40,265 nucleotides of DNA from Verrucomicrobiota bacterium (GTDB taxonomy: Bacteria > Verrucomicrobiota > Verrucomicrobiia > Opitutales > Opitutaceae). Below, piece after piece: positions 34,852 to 40,265 of the stretch. The stretch is from positions 1 through 40,265 of the forward strand of contig VHCJ01000027.1 of the NCBI GenBank assembly GCA_016871755.1, written 5' to 3'. Within the stretch, counting starts at the first letter, position 1, and each line of letters starts with the position of its first letter. Position numbers and translations under genes: made by a program. The notes beneath the pieces were generated by a model that made no database searches, was not told the DNA's origin, and saw only the letters and a list, made by a program, of their open reading frames with translations.

Positions 34852-36939
34852 ATGATCGGTTTGCGCGAAGATTCCGACCTCTCCCCGCCGCCGCCGCGCC
34901 CTCCGTCGGTCGCGCCGGGGGTGGCGCGTAAGCTCTTCGCCGAGGATGGACTGCTGACGAGCCTCCTCGAATTGGAACATCGCCCGGAGCAGGCCGCGAT
35001 GGGCCTCGCCGTCGCCCGCGCGTTTGCCGATGATCACCCGTTGCTCTTCGAGGCCGGAACGGGCGTGGGCAAGTCGCTCGCCTACCTCCTGCCCGGCATC
35101 GTCCACGCGGTCGACCAGTCGCGGCAGCTCATCGTCTCGACGCACACCATCTCGCTGCAGGAGCAGCTGGAGACCAAGGATCTCCCGCTGTGCCGACGCA
35201 TCCTCGCCGGCTCGCCGGAGACGTCCGCCTACGTCGGCTTCCGCAGTTGCGTGCTCGTCGGCAAGGGCAACTACCTCTGCACGACGCGCCTCAGCCACGC
35301 GCTGGCGGAGAAGGCCTCCCTGTTCACCGACGACGACTACGGCGAGCTGCAGCGGATCGCCGACTGGGCCGATCAGACCGAGACGGGCCTGCGGCACGAA
35401 CTCCGCCCCGAGCCCCGCGCCGAGGTCTGGGACCTCGTCAGCGCCGACTCCTCGGGGTGCTCGCGCAAGCACTGTGACTGCAACCGCTGCTTCTACCAAC
35501 GCGCCCGCACGCGGCTCCGGTCCGCCCAGGTGATCATCGTCAACCACGCCCTCCTCTTTGCCCTGATCAGCGCCGGCGGGGCCCAGGCGCAGGGCGCCAC
35601 GCGCGAGACGCCGGGCGTGCTGTTCCCGGACGACTTCCTCGTGCTCGACGAAGCGCACACCGTGCCGGAGGTGGCGACTGACAACTTCGGGTTGCATGTG
35701 AGCAGCCGTTCGGTTGATCGCGCGCTCAAACACCTGTACAATCCGCGCACCCGTCGCGGACTGCTGGGGCGGCACGCCGGGCCCGAGCTCCTGCGGCTCA
35801 TCGACGACGGCCTGGCGGCATCCGAACGTTTCTTCGCCGCCGTGCAGGCCGCGCTCCTCACCGAGCGGGCCGTCGTCCGGCTCCGCGCCGCCGATCCCGC
35901 GGAGAATGTCCTGGAGGGGCCATTGGCGGCGTTGGAGCGGGCGGTGGCGCGCATCGCGGACCGGCTTGAGGAGGGGCGCGAGCGCGACGAATTCCTCGAG
36001 CAGCGTCTGCGCCTGAAGGCGCTGCAGGTCTCGATCGGTGAATGGTTGTCGTTGGCCGACGCGGGTCAGGTCTACTGGGGTGAGCGGGGTGGCCGGAAGC
36101 AGACCATCATCACGCTTCGCAGCGCGCCCCTCGACATTGCGCCGGCGCTGCGCGACCACCTCTTCGGGTGCGCGACCAGTGTGGTCTGCACCAGCGCCAC
36201 ACTCGCCGTCGCCGGCCAACTCGACGCCTTCGCGCGGCGCATGGGCGCGGACCGCGCCCGCAGCGCCGCCGTCGCCTCCCCCTTCGACTACGACCGGCAG
36301 ATGCGGGTCTTCGTCGCGACGGATGTCCCGCTCCCCTCACCGCAGGACGCCCGTCTCGCGGTCGAGAGTCTGATTGATTGGGTGCGCTTCTGCGCGCTGC
36401 GCGTCACCGGCGGCACGCTCGTGCTGTTCACGAGCTACGCCGACCTGCGGGCGGTCGCTGCGGCGCTGGAGACCGAGTTCCTCGCTGCCGGCCGACCCCT
36501 GCTCCTGCAGGGCGACGCGCTCTCGCGCACGGAGTTGGCCCGCGAAATGCGGCGCCGCGGCAATGCCGTCCTGTTTGGTACGGAGAGCTTCTGGACCGGC
36601 GTGGACATTCCCGGGGCCGCCCTCTCGCAGGTGATCGTCACCCGCCTGCCCTTCGCCCCGCCCACGCATCCCGTGCTCGAGGCGCGCAGTGACGCCGTCC
36701 GGGAAGCTGGCGGCAATCCGTTCGCCGAGATCACGCTGCCCGACGCGCTGATCCAGTTCCGGCAGGGAATCGGTCGACTGATTCGGTCCGCCACCGATCG
36801 CGGCGTGATCACCCTGCTCGACTCACGCGTGGTGGCCAAGACCTACGGCCGCCTCTTCCTCGAAACGCTGCCCCAGACACGGCACGAGCGCATGAATCGC
36901 CTGAACCGCGAGGACGTGTTTCAGCCCTTCCCCTCCTGA
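34852..36939 (+). CDS. dinG: DinG-family (XPD-like) ATP-dependent DNA helicase
   Basis: The 695-residue superfamily 2 helicase has Walker A EAGTGVGKS (about 67-75), STHTISLQEQLE (motif Ia), Walker B DEAHT (near 265), SATLAVAGQLDAF and TESFWTGVDIPG (motifs III-V). The end has QGIGRLIRS (motif VI). Cys residues in FRSC, YLC and GCSRKHCDCNRC (about 133-213) are placed like the iron-sulfur ligands of XPD/DinG. It probably unwinds DNA/RNA and forked structures in replication and repair. The ATG at 34852 is the first plausible start; upstream the frame mirrors the ATPase gene. A TPR gene follows after 63 bases. Confidence 0.93.
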   Translation: MIGLREDSDLSPPPPRPPSVAPGVARKLFAEDGLLTSLLELEHRPEQAAMGLAVARAFADDHPLLFEAGTGVGKSLAYLLPGIVHAVDQSRQLIVSTHTISLQEQLETKDLPLCRRILAGSPETSAYVGFRSCVLVGKGNYLCTTRLSHALAEKASLFTDDDYGELQRIADWADQTETGLRHELRPEPRAEVWDLVSADSSGCSRKHCDCNRCFYQRARTRLRSAQVIIVNHALLFALISAGGAQAQGATRETPGVLFPDDFLVLDEAHTVPEVATDNFGLHVSSRSVDRALKHLYNPRTRRGLLGRHAGPELLRLIDDGLAASERFFAAVQAALLTERAVVRLRAADPAENVLEGPLAALERAVARIADRLEEGRERDEFLEQRLRLKALQVSIGEWLSLADAGQVYWGERGGRKQTIITLRSAPLDIAPALRDHLFGCATSVVCTSATLAVAGQLDAFARRMGADRARSAAVASPFDYDRQMRVFVATDVPLPSPQDARLAVESLIDWVRFCALRVTGGTLVLFTSYADLRAVAAALETEFLAAGRPLLLQGDALSRTELAREMRRRGNAVLFGTESFWTGVDIPGAALSQVIVTRLPFAPPTHPVLEARSDAVREAGGNPFAEITLPDALIQFRQGIGRLIRSATDRGVITLLDSRVVAKTYGRLFLETLPQTRHERMNRLNREDVFQPFPS

Positions 36940-37002
36940 CCGAACCGCTTTCCCCGTTACCCGTTTCCGGCTCGCCTTACCCTTCAGCCCTTTCTCCAAG
37001 CC

Positions 37003-37323
37003 ATGGATCGCATCGCGCACTTTTCCGCCCTTCTGCAGCAGCAACCGGCCAACGACCTGTTCCGCTTCAGCCTCGCGCAGGCCTTCCTCGCCGCTGACCG
37101 TCCGGCGGAGGCGGAGCCCCACCTGCGGCGGTGCATCGAAGCCAAGGCGGATTGGATGATTCCCCGGATCCTGCTCGGCAAGGCCCTCCTCCGCCGCGGG
37201 GATGCGGCCGGTGCCCGCGCACTTCTGGAGGATGCGCTGGCGCTGGCGATCGCGCAGTCGCACGAAGCCCCGGAGGCGGAGATCCGCGCGCTGCTGGGCG
37301 AACTCGGTCCGGCCGCCTCGTAA
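37003..37323 (+). CDS. Small TPR-repeat protein
   Basis: The 106-residue protein has two to three TPR-like helical repeats: LFRFSLAQAFLAADRPAEAEPHLRRCIEAKADW (about 19-51), then PRILLGKALLRRGDAAGARALLEDALALA (about 54-82). No signal peptide is present. TPR repeats bind other proteins, and no partner is evident. It follows dinG on the same strand and is convergent with the DUF1080 gene five bases away. Homologues of this short form are seen next to helicases only by inference. Confidence 0.8.
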   Translation: MDRIAHFSALLQQQPANDLFRFSLAQAFLAADRPAEAEPHLRRCIEAKADWMIPRILLGKALLRRGDAAGARALLEDALALAIAQSHEAPEAEIRALLGELGPAAS

Positions 37324-37328
37324 AACCG

Positions 37329-38714
37329 TCAGCGCAGCGGGCGGATCTTCAGGCTGCGAAAGTGCACTTCATCGCCGTGATCCTGCAGCAGGATCGGTCC
37401 CTTCTCGGCCAGACCAAAACCCTCGTTCTTTTCGAACTTGCTCCGGGCCACGAGGCTCTTGAAGAGCGGTGAGCCCCGGGTGTACTCCACGACGTTGATC
37501 CCGTTCAGCCAGTGCTCCACGCGGTGGTCGGGGTGGACGACGATCCGGCCATGCTGCCACTCGCCGATGCGGGGCGCGATGCCGAGGCCGTTCAGGGCGA
37601 CCGCCCGCGGAATCAGATCATAGAGCGAACCAAGAAGCCGGTTGCCGCCCGCGCCCTTCGCCGCATCGGCATGGCGCTCGTCGTCGAGGAGTTGGAATTC
37701 GAGTCCAAGCGCGCCCTCCGTCGGGGGGCGCTCGGTGACGAAGTACTTGATCCCGCTGTTCGCTCCGGCCGTGAGGCGGAAGTCGAACTGAAATTCAAAG
37801 GCGCCGAAGCTCTCCTGCGTGACGAGGTCTCCGCCGCGCGGCTTTGCCCCGGTCGGTGCGCAGCGCAATTCGCCGTTGGCGAAGGTCCAGCCCTGGGCCG
37901 GGAACCCGGTCTGGTTCACGCCGCGCCACCGGGCACCGGTCGCGCCATCCCAGAGCATGCGCCACCCCGCCGCCCGCTCGGCGGCGCTGAGGTCGTTGGG
38001 CTGGAGGTTGCGCACCGGAATCGCGTCCAAAGGAGACGGAACCAGCTCGCTCGTCTGGATGCGGAGATTCCGCCACCGGATGCGGCGGCCGACCTGTTCG
38101 AGTTGCTTGCCGACGCTGTGGACCTGCAGGGCGATGAAGCCCTCGCGGGTGAGACCGTCGATGACGTGTGACACGGGGCGGCCGTTGACCCAGGTGCGCA
38201 GTGAGGAACCGATGGCCTCGATGCGGATGTGGTTCCAGCGACCGAGTTGGTAGAGGTCGGCGGCCGCGGGGTTCAGGGTGCCCGGGTACAGCCATCCCCG
38301 CCGCGCCTCATCGTAGATGCCGCCCGTCCACGCTCGGGGCGAAGGATCGATCTCGAATTGATAGCCGTGCACCCGCCCGTTCTGGTACGTCGGCAGACTC
38401 TGGCTGCGGAACTGGATGCCACTGTTGGTGGGGCCGCCCTCCTGCAGGACCTCGCACTCGAAGATGAAATCACCGTAGGTCCGTTGCGTCGCGAGAAAGG
38501 CGTTCGGGGTGTCCGCGACCGTCGTTCCGACGATTGAACCGTCCTCCACGGCATAGGGCGCCTGGCCGCCCAGGGCCTTCCAGCCGTCCAGGGTCTTGCC
38601 GTCGAAGAGCGACTCCCAAGGCCCCGCATGAAGCGAGACGATGAGCAGCGGGGTAGCGAGACAGAACCGGACGGTGCGGGAACGGAAACTGGCGGCGAGG
38701 CGGATGAGGATCAT
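37329..38714 (-). CDS. Exported protein with two DUF1080 domains (3-keto-disaccharide hydrolase-like)
   Basis: The 461-residue protein has a signal peptide (about 1-30, VRFCLATPLLIVSLHA). The first DUF1080 domain (about 32-220) begins WESLFDGKTLDGWKALGGQAPYAVEDGSIVG. A second, more divergent copy (about 245-460) begins WRMLWDGATGARWRGV and ends VHFRSLKIRPLR. Both have the lectin-like pattern GDFIFECEV/FEFQFDFRL with NSGIQFR/NSGIKYFV and the later W-N. DUF1080 proteins are abundant in planctomycetes and verrucomicrobia; some are now called 3-keto-disaccharide hydrolases or bind carbohydrate. It is probably periplasmic and acts on glycans. There is no sugar-degradation cluster around it. Confidence 0.92.
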   Translation of the reverse strand: MILIRLAASFRSRTVRFCLATPLLIVSLHAGPWESLFDGKTLDGWKALGGQAPYAVEDGSIVGTTVADTPNAFLATQRTYGDFIFECEVLQEGGPTNSGIQFRSQSLPTYQNGRVHGYQFEIDPSPRAWTGGIYDEARRGWLYPGTLNPAAADLYQLGRWNHIRIEAIGSSLRTWVNGRPVSHVIDGLTREGFIALQVHSVGKQLEQVGRRIRWRNLRIQTSELVPSPLDAIPVRNLQPNDLSAAERAAGWRMLWDGATGARWRGVNQTGFPAQGWTFANGELRCAPTGAKPRGGDLVTQESFGAFEFQFDFRLTAGANSGIKYFVTERPPTEGALGLEFQLLDDERHADAAKGAGGNRLLGSLYDLIPRAVALNGLGIAPRIGEWQHGRIVVHPDHRVEHWLNGINVVEYTRGSPLFKSLVARSKFEKNEGFGLAEKGPILLQDHGDEVHFRSLKIRPLR

Positions 38715-38777
38715 GGCGAGAGCGGGGGCCGGACACTCGTGGGAAACTGCGGCGCTGCCAACCGGTTTCGCCTCGCG

Positions 38778-39560
38778 CTAGCCGGGGCTTGGCTGAACGT
38801 TGACGTCGCGCCGCGCCTGCACCTCCAGATGCGCCGCGAAGCGCCCGGACTCGATGTCGACGAGCAGCTGATCGTAGAACGCGGGATCCTTGAAGAGCTT
38901 CTGCTGGGGCAGGGTCTCCTTCCGCGCGAGGGCGAGCGACGGTGAACCGGAGCGCAGGCACTGGGCCTGCGCATCGAGGTACATGGCGGAATTCCACGGA
39001 GCGGCGTGGCGCGGGTCGCGGTTCGACCGCCGGGCCGAGGAAACGATGGCGAGCGCGAACAGGATCACTCCGGCCTGCCACGCCACGTCGCGATCGAAGA
39101 GACCGCTGTCATCGCTCGTCAGCGCGACGAGGTGACCGATCAAGACAGTGGCGGCCGCGGCCAGACCGAGGGACATCGTGTACCGTGCGGTCGAGAACCA
39201 AGGCAGGAAGCGCAGGTTGGTGTTGGGGACGCAGCGTTGGAAGAACGCGAGGACCTCCTCGCGCGGGTACTCGCGGCCACCGATGAGCAGCGGCGCATTG
39301 CGCTCGCGCGTCTTCCTCAACAACTCGTGCGTGCGGAAGAAGCTCGCCGGCCCCCTGAGGAAGGCGGCCCGGCGGCCGGTGAGGGGCGCGTGCAGCCCGA
39401 CCGTCCCGCCCCGGAGAATCTCCGCGACGAGCGGATTGACCGCTGCCTCCTCGGTGAAGAAGGCACGCTTGTGCGTCATGATTTCCGCCCTCGCCTCCGC
39501 GGAGAGAGGCGGCGCGTGGCGGTTGTCCGCCGAACGGCAGAGCGTGTAGAGCGTGTCCAT
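38778..39560 (-). CDS. Two-TM membrane protein of unknown function
   Basis: The 260-residue protein matches no family I recognise. The N-terminal part (about 1-110) is soluble and contains PLTGRRAAFLRGPASFFRTHE and REYPREEVLAFFQR. Two membrane segments follow (about 131-151, SLGLAAAATVLIGHLVALT; about 162-180, VAWQAGVILFALAIVSSA). The C-terminal tail (about 195-260) is soluble and ends in a basic segment. The ATG at 39560 has a TGAGGTG ribosome-binding site five bases upstream. The longer frame runs across tRNA-His and is rejected. A general envelope or signalling role is possible. Confidence 0.7.
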   Translation of the reverse strand: MDTLYTLCRSADNRHAPPLSAEARAEIMTHKRAFFTEEAAVNPLVAEILRGGTVGLHAPLTGRRAAFLRGPASFFRTHELLRKTRERNAPLLIGGREYPREEVLAFFQRCVPNTNLRFLPWFSTARYTMSLGLAAAATVLIGHLVALTSDDSGLFDRDVAWQAGVILFALAIVSSARRSNRDPRHAAPWNSAMYLDAQAQCLRSGSPSLALARKETLPQQKLFKDPAFYDQLLVDIESGRFAAHLEVQARRDVNVQPSPG

Positions 39561-39627
39561 CGGACACCTCAGGATGCGCCCGCCACGGTCCGTGCGCAAG
39601 GCGCATCCCGGTGGTCCAAGGAAGGTG

Positions 39628-39656
39628 TTGACAGCGCCGCCCCCGGTCGGGATTTT
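39628..39656 (+). promoter_or_regulatory. Probable tRNA-His promoter
   Basis: A perfect TTGACA (39628-39633) is followed after 17 bases by GATTTT (39651-39656). Transcription would start about eight bases before the tRNA. The -10 matches that inferred before tRNA-Ala. Confidence 0.5.
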
Positions 39657-39670
39657 GACCCGCTCAGTAC

Positions 39671-39748
39671 GGCGGTCATAGCTCAGTTGGTTAGAGCACA
39701 AGATTGTGGATCTTGGGGTCGCGGGTTCGAGTCCCGTTGGCCGCCCCA
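39671..39748 (+). tRNA. tRNA-His (anticodon GTG)
   Basis: A 78-nt cloverleaf with encoded CCA and the extra G at position -1 that marks tRNA-His. The acceptor GGCGGTCA pairs with TGGCCGCC, with C73 opposite G-1. The anticodon arm CAAGA/TCTTG has loop TTGTGGA (anticodon GTG), and the T-arm has GGGTTCGAGTCCC. Confidence 0.97.
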
Positions 39749-39759
39749 CTAAGAATTAG

Positions 39760-39775
39760 GAAGTTACGAAACTTC
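39760..39775. repeat. Short inverted repeat behind tRNA-His
   Basis: GAAGTT and AACTTC flank a 4-base loop, 12 bases after the tRNA 3' end. It could be a tRNA terminator stem or part of an integration-site core. Confidence 0.35.
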
Positions 39776-39797
39776 GGGGTCGCAGAGAAAAAGTCAG

Positions 39798-39816
39798 GTG
39801 TACCCTAAGTGTACCC
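39798..39816. repeat. Pair of GTGTACCC direct repeats at the tRNA-His junction
   Basis: GTGTACCC occurs at 39798-39805 and 39809-39816, separated by three bases. Directly after them the sequence turns into permease coding DNA. Their place between a tRNA and a gene fragment suggests arm-type sites or a relic end of an integrated element. Confidence 0.4.
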
Positions 39817-39829
39817 CGCAGGAGTTGGC

Positions 39830-40061
39830 GCGGGGCGGCGGCGCCCTCGGCTCGGCCCTGGCCTACCTCGCCTTCAACAATTTCAATGCCGCCACCATGA
39901 ACTGGCAGAGCTTCAGCCAGGTGGCGTTCTCCTTCGCCGTCACCCCGCAGCTCCTCGTCCAGGGTGTCATCTGGGCCACCCTCATCGGCCTGGTCGGCGG
40001 CCTGTTCCCCGCCATCCGCGCCGCCCGGCAGCCCATCGCCTCCGCGCTGCGGGAACTCTGA
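39830..40061 (+). pseudogene. 3' fragment of a MacB/FtsX-type ABC transporter permease
   Basis: The frame ends in the family's C-terminal helix and tail: ALAYLAFNNFNAATMNWQ, then VTPQLLVQGVIWATLIGLVGG and LFPAIRAARQPIASALREL. This is how MacB/FtsX-like permeases of lipoprotein or macrolide exporters end. The first three transmembrane segments and the large periplasmic domain are missing. Upstream is tRNA-His and repeat sequence, with no start codon that would give a sensible protein. The edge of recognisable permease sequence is near 39830. It is probably the displaced tail of a gene cut by recombination or integration. Confidence 0.75.
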
Positions 40062-40093
40062 ACCGCGCCGCCCGCCGGAATCAAGCACCCCTG

Positions 40094-40155
40094 CCGCCGC
40101 TCCCTCGTTGAGGGGGCCGGCCGGCCCGGGACGGGGGTTTTCCTTGTTCTTTATG
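40094..40155 (+). terminator. Possible terminator behind the permease fragment
   Basis: A CCCTC/GAGGG stem, then a GC-rich palindromic stretch (near 40116-40128), lead into GGGGGTTTTCCTTGTTCTTT. The position 40-90 bases after the permease stop suits a terminator, but the exact stem is unclear. Confidence 0.3.
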
Positions 40156-40159
40156 CATT

Positions 40160-40265
40160 TGACCTGACCCCGAAATTTTGAGCCGCCTTGGGTGTTAGTC
40201 TGGGCCACAAGAGAGGACCCAGACCATGAAAGGCAAACGACATACGACTGAGGACAAGATCCGCA
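40160..40265 (+). mobile_element. Left end of an IS3-family-like insertion sequence
   Basis: From 40160, TGACCTGACCCCGAAATTTT looks like an IS3-group terminal inverted repeat. Sixty-six bases further a transposase-like ORF begins. The right part is beyond the window, so neither the opposite repeat nor a target duplication can be checked. Confidence 0.55.
40226..40265 (+). CDS. Start of IS3-like transposase OrfA (partial)
   Basis: The ATG at 40226 follows a GAGAGGA ribosome-binding site nine bases upstream. The visible residues, MKGKRHTTEDKIR, match the beginning of IS3-family OrfA helix-turn-helix proteins, which read MK-K-R-x-T-E-E-IR. The gene runs off the window, so length and frame-shifting to OrfB cannot be judged. 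It is oriented away from the permease fragment. Confidence 0.65.
   Translation, partial: MKGKRHTTEDKIR

Noticed and set aside
39756-40208. 150-codon minus-strand frame across the right junction
   Set aside because: Low-complexity Gly/Glu composition with no family match, overlapping the permease fragment whose sense frame is clearly protein-like.

Overview
This is a gene-dense, high-GC bacterial chromosome window. It carries chromosomal housekeeping genes on both strands, three tRNA genes, and a small disrupted patch at its right edge. The gene mix suggests a Gram-negative member of the Verrucomicrobiota, most like the Opitutaceae. The clues are TonB/ExbBD and outer-membrane proteins, a PF07399-type Na+/H+ antiporter, a tandem DUF1080 protein, a pilin-like secreted protein, and many genes without a clear Shine-Dalgarno. 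This placement is an inference from gene families, not a database result.

Layout. 1-2.05 kb: a Fic-architecture winged-helix protein with no visible Fic catalytic motif, a SAM methyltransferase and tRNA-Ala(GGC). 2.1-4.2 kb: an exbB-exbD-tonB operon (minus). 4.3-7.1 kb: a PfkB sugar/nucleoside kinase, thymidylate kinase and DNA polymerase III delta' (plus). 7.1-11.8 kb: a minus-strand block with an alpha/beta hydrolase (altered nucleophile elbow), a Na+/H+ antiporter, a SerB-like phosphatase, zinc-ligand-free ribosomal proteins L31 and L36, an AlgH-family protein and dCMP deaminase. 11.8-13.1 kb: a Nif3-like protein and aroQ (plus). 13.1-17.3 kb: pgpA, pgsA and uvrA (minus). 17.4-24.1 kb: a four-gene plus-strand cassette, DUF1302 outer-membrane protein, DUF1329 protein, YCF48/BNR-like protein and an RND/MMPL transporter. 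24.3-25.3 kb: a pilin-like gene with two in-frame amber codons and a Pro/Thr/Ser tail. 25.4-30.7 kb: a minus-strand block ilvN-ilvC-hemC-cobA/hemD-DegT aminotransferase behind tRNA-Val(TAC). 30.8-32.4 kb: asd and an L,D-transpeptidase with start codons one base apart. 32.5-37.3 kb: a P1B metal ATPase, a DinG-family helicase and a TPR protein. 37.3-39.6 kb: a tandem DUF1080 protein and a two-TM membrane protein. 39.6-40.27 kb: tRNA-His(GTG), the orphan tail of a MacB/FtsX-type permease, and the left end of an IS3-like element.

How the genes work together. exbBD-tonB energises outer-membrane uptake. The ilv/hem block joins branched-chain amino acid synthesis with the tetrapyrrole trunk and a siroheme branch. 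pgsA/pgpA are consecutive steps of phosphatidylglycerol synthesis. tmk and dCMP deaminase both serve dTTP supply. uvrA and dinG serve DNA repair.

The most unusual items are the twice-amber pilin-like gene, the DUF1302/DUF1329/YCF48/MMPL envelope cassette, the Gly-to-Arg change beside the catalytic serine of the hydrolase, and the recombination-like junction behind tRNA-His. I saw no CRISPR array, rRNA or complete mobile element, and no system I can call wholly new.
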